Assembly (NCBI RefSeq): GCF_010727475.1
Contig: NZ_AP022567.1
Location: forward strand, 1,302,001-1,366,000
DNA length: 64,000 bases
Direction of reading: 5' to 3'
Source of the DNA: Mycolicibacterium mageritense
GTDB taxonomy: Bacteria; Actinomycetota; Actinomycetes; Mycobacteriales; Mycobacteriaceae
Part shown: piece by piece, positions 1-8,030 of the stretch
Layout: each line of letters opens with the position of its first letter
Numbering within the stretch: position 1 is the first letter of the stretch
Translations under genes and position numbers: made by a program
The notes under the pieces: model-generated
The model's database searches: none
What the model saw: the letters and a program-made list of their open reading frames with translations, nothing else
What the model was told of the DNA's origin: nothing

Positions 1-1343
1 CCGTCGGGCATCACACGGCTCCACGGCCCGCGGGAAGGGTCGTCGACGATCTGGTTGAAGTCGCGGGGGTGACGCGAGTACGCCCACCTCCAGTCGAACG
101 GCCAACCGTTGGCCGCGACTCCCGCAGTGGCATCCTTGATTTCCTGTGCTTCAGGCATCGTCAGTACTCCTGTCGTGATGGTGAGCAGTGCCGCACCCAT
201 TGCGCGGCAACGGTTCCAGCGGGCGATTCGATCCTCGATCCCATTGGCACGCCCGGTGTCCTTGTTTCTGCCGTTGACCGCGATCGAACCGCCTTCGATG
301 TCGGCGTGGTCGGCGAAGTCGTTCATCGGCCGCTGCGTGGTCCAGTACCAGACCAGGCCCAGGAAGGCGTACTGGTCGGTGGCGAGTTGCTCGGGCTCGT
401 CGACGAAGAACGTGGGGGTGGGCACCTTGCCTTGGCGGTGAGCCCATTTCGACAACTCGGTGTAGTTGCTGCGCCCGGTGACCTGGATGGGCCCGCGGCC
501 CTTGAAGCGCCGGCCGTCGCCCGGTTGTAGGTTGCCGAGGTCGGCGCGCCCCTGATAGGCACTGCCGTCGGCGATCTCCTCCATGTACTTCAGGCCGCCG
601 GACTCGTGGCCCACCTGGGCCATCCACATCGCCACGCGGTCGACCGTGTTGCACTGGCACTCTTCGAGGGATTGCGCCACCGCGGGCAGCAGGGCACGGT
701 ACCGATCGAACGGCACGCCACCGCCCATGGCCCTCAGCAGGGCCTCGATGATCTGGTCGGCGGGCGTGTCCGGCGCCTCCTGCGCGACACCGGTGTCGGC
801 ATACGCGTACGCCTTGTCCGGGATCAACGTGGCGGCCTGCTCGAAACTGATCCAGTACCCGTAGGGCCGAAAACCGCTGTCAGCGATCCACAGTGCCCGC
901 TCGGCAGGATTGTCGTCGTAGCCCATGCATGCCACGTAGTGGTAGATCGTGTTGCCGCCACGGTATTCGGGAGTCGGCGAGCCCTTCACGCCACGCGGGA
1001 AGTTCCGCGGCGGTGCGACCCAGTTCATCACCACACCGAATCCGCCGTCGATCGACTGGACGATGTTGCGCCACAACAGATCCTTCTGGTCCTGTGTCGG
1101 CGGGTCCGTGCGCATCTCCACCGACGTGTAGCGCGCGTCGGGCACGATCACATCGAGCACCCGTTCGATCAGCCCCACATAATTCGTCCCGTTGACGGTG
1201 GTGCCGATCTTGCGGATGAGGTCGTCTTCCGTGCGGATGATGTTGCGGGAGTTCAGGACCACCTGCGCGGACGCCGGGCCGCAGTCCCAGGGCTTCTCCT
1301 GCGGAACGATCGCGTGGTCGTACGGCAAGACTTTCTCGGTCAT
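1..1343 (-). CDS. Mycobacteriophage-type endolysin (LysA), partial, runs off the left edge
   Basis: I translated this frame from the ATG at 1343; it stays open for 447 codons to the window edge, so the C-terminus is missing. Residues 1-190 look like a C39-family cysteine peptidase: PWDCGPAS gives a candidate Cys21, and HYVACMGYDD plus IADSG give His135 and Asp155. Residues about 215-385 look like a GH19 (chitinase/lysozyme) domain with GHESGG (candidate Glu247) and FKGRGPIQVTG. A further segment with Trp-rich sequence (395-447) starts a third domain, perhaps wall binding. This peptidase-GH19 order is that of mycobacteriophage Lysin A, which cuts peptidoglycan peptides and glycan. A purine-rich RBS (AGAGAGGTG) precedes the ATG. 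No other phage gene is visible, so it may be a prophage end or a domesticated lysin. Confidence 0.85.
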   Translation of the reverse strand, partial: MTEKVLPYDHAIVPQEKPWDCGPASAQVVLNSRNIIRTEDDLIRKIGTTVNGTNYVGLIERVLDVIVPDARYTSVEMRTDPPTQDQKDLLWRNIVQSIDGGFGVVMNWVAPPRNFPRGVKGSPTPEYRGGNTIYHYVACMGYDDNPAERALWIADSGFRPYGYWISFEQAATLIPDKAYAYADTGVAQEAPDTPADQIIEALLRAMGGGVPFDRYRALLPAVAQSLEECQCNTVDRVAMWMAQVGHESGGLKYMEEIADGSAYQGRADLGNLQPGDGRRFKGRGPIQVTGRSNYTELSKWAHRQGKVPTPTFFVDEPEQLATDQYAFLGLVWYWTTQRPMNDFADHADIEGGSIAVNGRNKDTGRANGIEDRIARWNRCRAMGAALLTITTGVLTMPEAQEIKDATAGVAANGWPFDWRWAYSRHPRDFNQIVDDPSRGPWSRVMPD

Positions 1344-1393
1344 CTCGGCACCTCTCTTGCTGCGGTGCTGTCGCCGGCATCTGGCCGGGCGAC

Positions 1394-1414
1394 ATTACGT
1401 CGGTTCGACGTAAT
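1394..1414. promoter_or_regulatory. Perfect 9-bp inverted repeat upstream of the endolysin gene
   Basis: ATTACGTCG, a 3-bp spacer GTT, then CGACGTAAT form a perfect palindrome 51 bp upstream of the endolysin ATG. Size and placement suit a dimeric repressor operator. The binding protein is unknown; no regulator gene lies beside it in the window. Confidence 0.5.
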
Positions 1415-1445
1415 GATCTTCCGCCGGGCTCAAGCCCAGCCGCAC

Positions 1446-1461
1446 GAGTAGCGGACTACTC
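1446..1461. promoter_or_regulatory. Inverted repeat GAGTAG-N4-CTACTC, copy 1
   Basis: A perfect 6-bp inverted repeat with a 4-bp spacer, about 100 bp upstream of the endolysin start. The same 16-mer recurs at 3288-3303 with two mismatches, upstream of the next minus-strand gene. It is a candidate shared operator or promoter element. Confidence 0.5.
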
Positions 1462-1481
1462 CTTTTACGCTGCTTGACATC

Positions 1482-3251
1482 TCAGCTCTGCGCCGCGAGA
1501 GCCACGGGCCGCATCGGTTCAGCGACGGCTTCCGGTTGGGCAGCCCGGGCGAGCTTCAACCACGGAAGCGAGCCCGGGCGCCGGCCGGCCGACCACGGAT
1601 CCAACGGGACACCTTCGGCGGTCCACACCTTGTTGAGTTCGCGTTGCAGATGGAAGACCAACAGAGGCGGACAGAGCACCAGGAAGGGCGCCGCCCAAGG
1701 CGGCATCGCGCTGCCGCGACAGCCCGCTCGATGCTGAGCGCGGCGAGTGTGCGCACACGCCCGGAAGATCGCGATGAACGGTGGCAGGATCAACAACCAC
1801 CCCACGGTGACCATCAGTGTTTGACTGACCGGCCCAGGGCCGTTGCCACACAACGGATATCGCCGGTTGAGGTCGCGCAGTTCCCGGTTGATCCGGTACC
1901 ACCACGGCAGGTTCAGGCACAGATAGATCGCCAATACGGTGAGCATCGCCGGGATCGCCATGACCAGGACGGCGAACGCAGTCGGAACGGCGTAGCCGTA
2001 CTCGCGCAAGGACACCGCGAGGAATTCCATCGCCAGTAGGGTGCCGCCGCCATACATCATGACCACCCAGGTCATGACGGCGAACCGCCAATCGACAGGA
2101 CTCTGCACGCGGGCAATGGAATTCGTGCCGCGGATGTTCACCTCGTAGGGCAGGTAGGGCCCGGACTCACCGAGCCGCCGGCGACGTACCACGCGAAGTA
2201 GCCACAACCAGCGCCACGTCGTCAGCCCCAGGACGCAGACCGCCGTCAGGATCGACGAGATGCCCAGCATGCCCGAGACAGCTGACACCATCTTGGCTTC
2301 GACCTCATCGGCGACGGGGCGACCGCCGGTCAGGGCATACTCGGCGCCACCGGTGAGAGCCAGGATCGCGATCCTGGTCTGCAGCGCCACGTAGCCGAGC
2401 GGAAACGCGGTCGCCAGGGTCGACACCGCGAGGTCGAGCGGGAACTCGCGGGGTGCGTGCCCGCCGAGAGCCGCGAACATCATGCGTTCCTGCGCGTACA
2501 GGCCGGTCGACTGGGTGATGCTCCAGCGGCTGACGGCCGAGCGCCCCGCCAGTGCCTCGTCGGGTGTGCTGAGGTTGAACAGCATGCGCTTGAGCCGGAA
2601 GCCCGAAATCATCGGGCGCAGCACGACGTAGGACGACATGGCGATGCACAGCGCGGCGGCGACAAGGTGTTGCACACCCCCGCTGATCAGTGCATCGACG
2701 GCGTCACTGACCGAGGAGACGTTGGCGCTCAGCGCCGACCCCACGTCGTGCACGGTTTCCAGAAGTTGCCTGCGCAGACCGTCGCCCAGTGCGGGATCGG
2801 TTGCGTCGCGCGCGGTGAAGTTGACGACCGCCGGGCCGACGAGACCGATGACGGGACGGCAGAAGATGACGATCGCTGCGATCAGGAGAACGAGGTAGAG
2901 CTTGTTGCGGTCCGGGGTGAGCGATGCCTCGAATTCCCTTATCGCGTCTCGTTCCGACTGCTCGCCATCGTCGACCGCGCCTATGGCGGCACGGGCACTG
3001 TAGCGGCGAGACAGCGCGCCGAGCGTCCGTCGCATATGCCGCACCGCGAGATGACGTACGGGCCACTTGAGCCGAGGCAGGTAATGCAGCCGGCCCCGAT
3101 GCCTGGTGAGCACCATCGGAACCGGCGACAAGCCATCGATGGTGTCGAGGACTTCCTGATAGGCCCGCAACAGTTCGCGCAGTTGAGCCCCACGAGCCGT
3201 CGCAGGCAAGGCTTGCGCCTGGTCTGCATGCGGGCTCGGGCACCCTGTCAT
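1482..3251 (-). CDS. Multispanning integral membrane protein of unknown function
   Basis: A 589-residue protein from the ATG at 3251; an in-frame ATG at 3281 is possible, and longer readings would run into purQ. The first 115 residues are basic and cytoplasm-like. About eight hydrophobic segments follow, roughly at 117-138, 193-213, 272-300, 326-352, 390-412, 425-450, 495-515 and 530-550, with a large soluble stretch between the first two. I do not recognise the family, and no catalytic motif stands out. It is not part of the Rv0788-Rv0772 gene order that follows. It shares an upstream inverted repeat with the endolysin gene downstream, which hints at co-regulation. Confidence 0.75.
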   Translation of the reverse strand: MTGCPSPHADQAQALPATARGAQLRELLRAYQEVLDTIDGLSPVPMVLTRHRGRLHYLPRLKWPVRHLAVRHMRRTLGALSRRYSARAAIGAVDDGEQSERDAIREFEASLTPDRNKLYLVLLIAAIVIFCRPVIGLVGPAVVNFTARDATDPALGDGLRRQLLETVHDVGSALSANVSSVSDAVDALISGGVQHLVAAALCIAMSSYVVLRPMISGFRLKRMLFNLSTPDEALAGRSAVSRWSITQSTGLYAQERMMFAALGGHAPREFPLDLAVSTLATAFPLGYVALQTRIAILALTGGAEYALTGGRPVADEVEAKMVSAVSGMLGISSILTAVCVLGLTTWRWLWLLRVVRRRRLGESGPYLPYEVNIRGTNSIARVQSPVDWRFAVMTWVVMMYGGGTLLAMEFLAVSLREYGYAVPTAFAVLVMAIPAMLTVLAIYLCLNLPWWYRINRELRDLNRRYPLCGNGPGPVSQTLMVTVGWLLILPPFIAIFRACAHTRRAQHRAGCRGSAMPPWAAPFLVLCPPLLVFHLQRELNKVWTAEGVPLDPWSAGRRPGSLPWLKLARAAQPEAVAEPMRPVALAAQS

Positions 3252-3287
3252 CGCCCAAGCATGGCGCCGCCGCCGGCGCATGCGCGT

Positions 3288-3303
3288 GAGTAGTGGACTA
3301 CCC
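3288..3303. promoter_or_regulatory. Inverted repeat GAGTAG-N4-CTACCC, copy 2
   Basis: Matches the repeat at 1446-1461 in 14 of 16 positions and sits 37 bp upstream of the membrane-protein ATG at 3251, just after the purQ stop. The two copies flank the membrane gene in the same orientation. They could be operators of one regulator or direct repeats left by an insertion. Confidence 0.5.
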
Positions 3304-3312
3304 CACGCGCGA

Positions 3313-3987
3313 TCAGACCGAGAGCACCGCGTCCAACGCGGAGTAGAACATGCCGAGGCCGTCGTCGGAGGGCCCGGTGAGCGCTTCGGTCGCGTGTTCG
3401 GGGTGCGGCATGAGGCCGACGACGCGGCGGTTGGCCGAGCAGACGCCCGCGATGTCACGCATCGACCCGTTGAGGTTGTCGCGGTAGCGGAAGACCACGC
3501 GGTCCTCGCCCTCGAGTTCGTCGAGCACGTCCTCCGACGCCACGTAGCGGCCCTCGCCCGACTTGAGCGGCACCAGGAGGTCTGCACCAGCCTCGTAGCG
3601 TGTGGTCCACGCGGTGGTGTTGGACGCCACCTGCAGCCACACGTCGCGGCAGATGAAGTGCAGGCCGGCGTTGCGCGTCAGCGCTCCGGGCAGCAGCCCC
3701 GCCTCGCACAGCACCTGAAAGCCGTTGCAGATGCCCAGCACCGGCATGCCCTTGCCGGCCGCGTCGATCACCGAGCCCATCACGGGCGCAAATTTGGCGA
3801 TGGCTCCGCAGCGCAGATAGTCGCCGTATGAGAAGCCGCCGGGAACCACCACGGCGTCCACGCCACGCAAGTCGGCGTCGGCGTGCCACAGGTTCACGGC
3901 CTCGGCCCCGGCCAGCCGCACGGCCCGGGCCGCGTCGATATCGTCGAGGGTGCCGGGGAACGTGATGACCCCGACGCGGGCGGTCAC
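3313..3987 (-). CDS. purQ: Phosphoribosylformylglycinamidine synthase, glutaminase subunit
   Basis: PurQ (224 residues) releases ammonia from glutamine for the PurL/PurS complex that converts FGAR to FGAM in step 4 of purine synthesis. It is a class I glutamine amidotransferase: the nucleophile Cys lies in VLGICNGFQ, the His-Glu pair in MPHPEHA near the C-terminus, and GGFSYGDYLRCG is typical of PurQ. Length is normal. The GTG start overlaps the purS stop by 4 bp (GTGA), indicating translational coupling. purL is not in the window, so the third subunit is encoded elsewhere. Confidence 0.97.
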   Translation of the reverse strand: MTARVGVITFPGTLDDIDAARAVRLAGAEAVNLWHADADLRGVDAVVVPGGFSYGDYLRCGAIAKFAPVMGSVIDAAGKGMPVLGICNGFQVLCEAGLLPGALTRNAGLHFICRDVWLQVASNTTAWTTRYEAGADLLVPLKSGEGRYVASEDVLDELEGEDRVVFRYRDNLNGSMRDIAGVCSANRRVVGLMPHPEHATEALTGPSDDGLGMFYSALDAVLSV

Positions 3988-4223
3988 GAGTCCTCCCGGC
4001 TCACGGTGAAGTCTTCGATCACGGTGTTGGCCAGAAGTGATTCGGCGATCTCGGTGAGCGCCTCGTCGGCCACGGAATCGTCGACCTCGAGCTCAAACCG
4101 TTTGCCCTGCCGGACGTCTGAAATACCGCCATGGCCGAGGCGGCCCAGCGCCCCGACGATGGCCTGCCCCTGCGGGTCGAGAATCTCAGCCTTGGGCATC
4201 ACATGCACAACCACCTTTGCCAC
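3984..4223 (-). CDS. purS: Phosphoribosylformylglycinamidine synthase subunit PurS
   Basis: PurS (79 residues) is the small subunit that helps PurQ dock to PurL and passes ammonia in FGAM synthesis. The start is the GTG at 4223, giving VAKVVVHVMPKAEILDPQGQ, the conserved PurS N-terminus; the longer open frame upstream is GC-rich noise. The ending VIEDFTV is also typical. It is the first gene of purS-purQ, with a 4-bp overlap into purQ. The upstream secreted-protein gene ends only 10 bp away, so a longer operon is possible. Confidence 0.96.
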   Translation of the reverse strand: MAKVVVHVMPKAEILDPQGQAIVGALGRLGHGGISDVRQGKRFELEVDDSVADEALTEIAESLLANTVIEDFTVSREDS

Positions 4224-4233
4224 GGCGCACACT

Positions 4234-4896
4234 CTACCGGCACGATCCGATGTAAGCGGTGCACAGTGGCCTGGCCATCGCATCGAAGACCTGGCTATCA
4301 GGGATCGACGGCCAGGGCACCTGCGGCGGCGTCGTTGACCACATGGCCAGCTCCACCACGGTGCTGTTGCGCACATCGGCCAGCAAATATTCGTGCAGGA
4401 CGCGGTTGCCGTCGATGCTCACCACCGCGGCCAGCCGGCCCGGCGCGTCGGTGGTGATCGACGGTGAATTCTGGGGCGCGGTCAGCTGGCACGCCCGCAG
4501 CGCCTGCGCCGCGACCTGGACAGCGCCGCTGGCCAGCTGGCCGCCCCGCCACGTCTCGCCACGCCAGTGCAGCACCTGAGCCTGCAACTGCCATTGCCCC
4601 TCGGGTTGCGGTACCAGCGCCCGCGCCGTGACCGCGAAACCGCGGGCGTCCCCGGGTAGCGGCGGCGTCGCGCAGTCCTCCTCGAACCGGAACCTCGGCC
4701 CGGCCGTGCTCACGGCCTGTCCGGCCAGCTCAGGCCACCGATAGGCGCGGTGCAGCGGAATGTCGGCGGCCGCGATCCAGGCCGAGTCGGGGATCTGATC
4801 ACACAGCGGCGGGCAGTCGTAGGGCTCCGCCCACGCCGGGGCGGGTCCGACAGACAGCGCGCTGACCGCGAACCCCACCGCCCAGATCATCCGCAT
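4234..4896 (-). CDS. Exported protein of unknown function
   Basis: A 220-residue protein from the ATG at 4896, preceded by GTGGGTGGA as RBS. It opens with a signal peptide, MRMIWAVGFAVSALSVGPAP, with probable cleavage after AWA. The mature part has several Cys residues (CPPLC, EDCATP, RACQ, PLCTAYIGSC) that could form disulfides, as in many secreted mycobacterial proteins. By position it corresponds to the Rv0787-type gene beside purS in M. tuberculosis. No enzyme motif is visible. The 10-bp gap to purS suggests co-transcription; the gene is divergent from the metallo-beta-lactamase-fold gene, with 31 bp between starts. Confidence 0.8.
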   Translation of the reverse strand: MRMIWAVGFAVSALSVGPAPAWAEPYDCPPLCDQIPDSAWIAAADIPLHRAYRWPELAGQAVSTAGPRFRFEEDCATPPLPGDARGFAVTARALVPQPEGQWQLQAQVLHWRGETWRGGQLASGAVQVAAQALRACQLTAPQNSPSITTDAPGRLAAVVSIDGNRVLHEYLLADVRNSTVVELAMWSTTPPQVPWPSIPDSQVFDAMARPLCTAYIGSCR

Positions 4897-4927
4897 GAAT
4901 CCACCCACTGAGCGCCACAATATATCC

Positions 4928-5566
4928 ATGCAATTGACGCATTTCGGACATTCGTGCCTTCTCGCCACAATCAACGACACCAGCGTGCTGTTCGATCCGG
5001 GCAATTTCTCGCACGGATTCGAGGGCATCACGGGATTGTCGGCGATCCTGATCACCCACCAGCACCCCGACCACGCCGACACCGCGCGGCTGCCCGCATT
5101 GCTCGACGCCAACCCGCAGGCGGCGCTGTACGCCGATCCGCAGACCGCGGCGCAACTCGGTGCACCGTGGCAGCCGGTGCACGTCGGCGACGCCTTCCGC
5201 GTCGGCTCGCTCAACGTGCGGGGCGTCGGCGGCAGGCACGCGGTGATCCATCCGGAAATCCCTGTCATCGACAACATTTCGTACTTGATCGGTGACGACG
5301 AGCATGCGGCACGGCTCATGCATCCCGGCGATGCGCTGTTCGTGCCCGGTGAGCCCGTCGACGTGCTGGCCACCCCGGCCGCCGCGCCGTGGATGAAAAT
5401 CTCGGAGGCCGTGGACTTCCTGCGCGCGGTCGCACCGGCCCACGCCGTGCCGATCCATCAGGGCATCATCGAACCGAACGCCCGCGGCATCTACTACGGC
5501 CGGCTCGCCGAGATGACCAGGACCGACTTCCAGGTGCTCGAGCCGGAGAACGGCACGCAGTTCTGA
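4928..5566 (+). CDS. Metallo-beta-lactamase-fold hydrolase
   Basis: A 212-residue protein starting at the ATG at 4928 (MQLTHFGHSCLLATI), since the longer reading would overlap the divergent signal peptide gene. It has the HxHxDH zinc motif as HQHPDH (residues 44-49) and later His residues in GGRHAV and PIHQG, as in the UlaG/YcbL-like group of the superfamily. Substrate is unknown. It corresponds to Rv0786c next to the purine genes in M. tuberculosis. A short hairpin follows directly after the stop and separates it from the convergent FAD dehydrogenase. Confidence 0.88.
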   Translation: MQLTHFGHSCLLATINDTSVLFDPGNFSHGFEGITGLSAILITHQHPDHADTARLPALLDANPQAALYADPQTAAQLGAPWQPVHVGDAFRVGSLNVRGVGGRHAVIHPEIPVIDNISYLIGDDEHAARLMHPGDALFVPGEPVDVLATPAAAPWMKISEAVDFLRAVAPAHAVPIHQGIIEPNARGIYYGRLAEMTRTDFQVLEPENGTQF

Positions 5567-5587
5567 TCGCCTGACACGACGGCGATC
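5565..5587. terminator. Short bidirectional hairpin between convergent genes
   Basis: GATCGCC and GGCGATC form a perfect 7-bp stem with a 9-base loop. It begins in the stop codon of the metallo-hydrolase and ends at the expected stop of the FAD dehydrogenase. There is no U-tract, as is usual in mycobacteria, so termination is an inference from position. Confidence 0.45.
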
Positions 5588-7237
5588 TAGGCGATGTCGG
5601 CCGCCGCTCCCCGGCCCGCGGCCCGCGGCCCGCCCGGAGAATATGCAGCCGCCCAGGAATGTGCCTTCCAGCGAGCGGTATCCGTGCACGCCGCCACCGC
5701 CGAATCCGGCGGCCTCGCCTGCGGCGTAGAGCCCGCTGAACGGTGCGCCGTTGGCCTTGAGCACCCGGGAGTCCAGATCGGTCTCCAGTCCGCCCAACGA
5801 CTTTCGGGTCAGGATGTGCAGCTTCACCGCAATCAACGGGCCGGCTTTCGGATCGGTGAGGCGGTGCGGCGCGACGACGCGGCTGAACCGGTCGCCGAGA
5901 TAACCACGGGCCGCGCGGATCGCGGTGATCTGGCCGTCCTTGGTGAACTTGTTGACCACTTCGCGGTCACGCGCGGTGACCTCGGCCGCGACGGTGGCAT
6001 AGTCGAGCGGTTCGACGTCGGGCACGGCGTTCATCGCGATGACCAGTTCGCGCAGCGAGTGCGCGCTGACGAAGTCGACGCCGCGGTCCACGAAAGCCTG
6101 CACGGGCCCGGGTGCGCCTGGCCGTACCCGCGAGAGCACGTCGCGCACGCTGCGTGAGGTCAGGTCGGGGTTCTGTTCCTGCCCCGACAACGCGAACTCC
6201 TTGGCGATGATGCGCGCGTTGAGGATGAACCACGTGTAGTCCTGGCCCGTGCGGCAGATGTGTTCGAGCGTGCCCAAGGTGTCGAACCCGGGGTACAGCG
6301 GAACGGGCAGTCGTTTTCCGTTGGCGTCCAACCACAGTGAGGACGGCCCCGGAAGGATGCGGATGCCGTGGTCGGGCCAGATCGGGTCGTAGTTGGTGAT
6401 GCCTTCGGTGTAATGCCACATGCGGTCGCTGTTGATGACGCGTGCGCCTGCGGTTTCGGCGATTCCGATCATCCGCCCGTCGACGTGCGCGGGCACGCCG
6501 CTCAGCAGCTGCTCGGGTACCCGGCCCATGCGGGCAGGCCAATTCTGGCGCACCAGCTCGTGGTTGCCGCCGATGCCGCCACTGGCCACTATTACCGCCG
6601 ACGCGTGAAACTCGAATTCTCCGACGACGTTTCGCGACGACGCCGCACCCCGCGGCGCATCGGACGGTTCCAACACCGAACCCCGCACGCCGGTCACCAT
6701 GTTGTCGGAGACGATCAGCTCGTCGACGCGGTGGCGATGCGCGAACCGCACCAACGGGTTGTTGCGCACGCGGCGCGCGAAGACCTCGACGATCGCCGGT
6801 CCCGTGCCCCAGGTGATGTGGAACCGCGGCACCGAGTTGCCGTGGCCCAGCGCGTCATATCCGCCACGCTCGGCCCACCCGACCAGAGGAAAGGTCTGCA
6901 GGCCCCGTGCCCGCAGCCAACTGCGCTTCTCCCCCGCTGCGAAATCGACGTAGGCGTGTGCCCACTCCCGGGGCCAGTGGTCTTCGGGACGATCGAAGCC
7001 CGCGGTGCCGAGCCAGTCCTGCAGGGCCAGCTCCTGGCTGTCCCGGATGCCGAGCCTGCGCTGTTCGGGGCTGTCGACGAAGAACAGTCCCCCGAACGAC
7101 CAGAAGGCCTGCCCACCCAGGTTGGCCGCGTTCTCCTGGTCCACGATGAGCACGCGGTGCCCACGCTCGACCAGTTCACATGCGGCCACCAGGCCGGCCA
7201 GACCCGCCCCAACCACGATGACATCGGCGTCTGCCAT
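5587..7237 (-). CDS. FAD-dependent dehydrogenase (KstD-like), frameshifted near the C-terminus
   Basis: A flavoprotein of the fumarate reductase/3-ketosteroid dehydrogenase superfamily, matching Rv0785 by position and length. Start is the ATG at 7237; an upstream TTG at 7246 is less likely. It shows the dinucleotide-binding GAGLAG near the N-terminus, ASGGIGGNHELVRQNWP in the middle, and the C-terminal FAD motif GLYAAGEAAGFGGGG. The expected end, GRAAGRGAAADIA and a TAG at 5587-5589, lies one base out of frame. Just before it are three tandem copies of GGCCCGC (5613-5633); with two copies the frame closes exactly. As written, the frame runs on antisense through neighbouring genes to 4799. Either a real slippage mutation or a sequencing error explains this. 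Confidence 0.85.
5613..5633. repeat. Three tandem copies of GGCCCGC inside the FAD dehydrogenase
   Basis: Three contiguous 7-bp units lie about 25-45 bp before the expected stop. Because 7 is not a multiple of 3, gain or loss of one unit changes the reading frame; removing one restores a normal C-terminus. Confidence 0.8.
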
Positions 7238-7258
7238 GAGACGCAAGACTAGCGCGAG

Positions 7259-7963
7259 TCAGGCGGCGTCGGTCAGTGCCTGATCAGGTCGCCACTGGTA
7301 GACCACCGGCACGCACCGGTGCAGCAAAGACAGATCGATCGCGTCGAGCATGGCCTGGCGCGGTCCGGGTTTACGCAGGTGCCGCGCAGCGACCGCGACG
7401 CGTACCACCCCTTCGCGCCGCGCGGTGCGTTCAGCGGCGAGCACGAGCGTGCGGCACCACCACGGTTCGGTCAGGAAGCCCTCACCGATGCCCAGCACGC
7501 GGGACCGTACAGTGCTCTGCCGGACCAGATCGGTGATGCCGCTCAGCCCGGCCAGCAACCGAAAACCGTTGCGGGGCAACACGGTCACCGTGCCGGGCGA
7601 CACGGTCCAGCCGGGAGCGGCAAAAAGCCTGGTCCGCAGCCCGAGATGCTCGAGAACCCGATCGGCACCCATGAGCCTCAGATTGGCCTCGTGCGCGGGC
7701 AGGCCGGCGAACTCGCCACGACGCTTCTTGGTGGCGGCCTCGTCGTAGCCGTGCAGCACCACGGCGGCGCCCGCGGCGCGGCGCGCGATCAGCCAGTCGA
7801 CCGTGGGTGCGTCGTGTTCCAGCCGGTAGCCGCCCTTGAGCCGTGGAGCCACCAAGAACGAAGCGGGCACGCCGCGCGAGTCGAGTTCGGCACAGAACGA
7901 CGCGACATCGTCCAGCGTGCGATCGCTGATCTGCGATATCGAGACGATGAGTTGTCCGGTCAC
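7259..7963 (-). CDS. DUF2334 / polysaccharide-deacetylase-like protein
   Basis: A 234-residue protein with a GTG start, of the DUF2334 type related to the NodB polysaccharide deacetylase fold. It begins LIVSISQISDRTLDDVASFC, has VVLHGYDEA as the metal-type His motif and FAAPGW, typical of the fold. Substrate is unknown; cell-wall or capsule polysaccharide is the usual guess for the family. It corresponds to Rv0784 by position. It is co-directional with the FAD dehydrogenase, whose start is 22 bp downstream of this stop, so the two probably form an operon. Confidence 0.75.
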   Translation of the reverse strand: MTGQLIVSISQISDRTLDDVASFCAELDSRGVPASFLVAPRLKGGYRLEHDAPTVDWLIARRAAGAAVVLHGYDEAATKKRRGEFAGLPAHEANLRLMGADRVLEHLGLRTRLFAAPGWTVSPGTVTVLPRNGFRLLAGLSGITDLVRQSTVRSRVLGIGEGFLTEPWWCRTLVLAAERTARREGVVRVAVAARHLRKPGPRQAMLDAIDLSLLHRCVPVVYQWRPDQALTDAA

Positions 7964-8030
7964 GCCCCCAGTGTGGCAACGTCACATGTCGCAACGGTTT
8001 CCAACACTCTGACGCAGGGTGTCCATTGGG

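Noticed and set aside
606..1451. Plus-strand 281-codon frame over the lysin
   Set aside because: It is Arg/His/Val-rich shadow sequence opposite a frame with clear C39 and GH19 motifs.
1..3300. A complete prophage at the left edge
   Set aside because: Only one phage-type gene is visible; no integrase, repressor or structural gene is seen, so a prophage cannot be claimed from this window.
1482..3587. Long minus-strand reading that starts inside purQ
   Set aside because: The first 112 codons are the antisense-free but out-of-frame part of purQ on the same strand, with low-complexity Arg/Ser/Thr sequence; the start at 3251 is better.
4799..7246. One 815-residue protein on the minus strand
   Set aside because: Only the first 550 residues match a FAD dehydrogenase. 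The rest is antisense to a well-formed metallo-hydrolase gene and a signal-peptide gene and has no protein character; a frameshift at a tandem repeat explains it.
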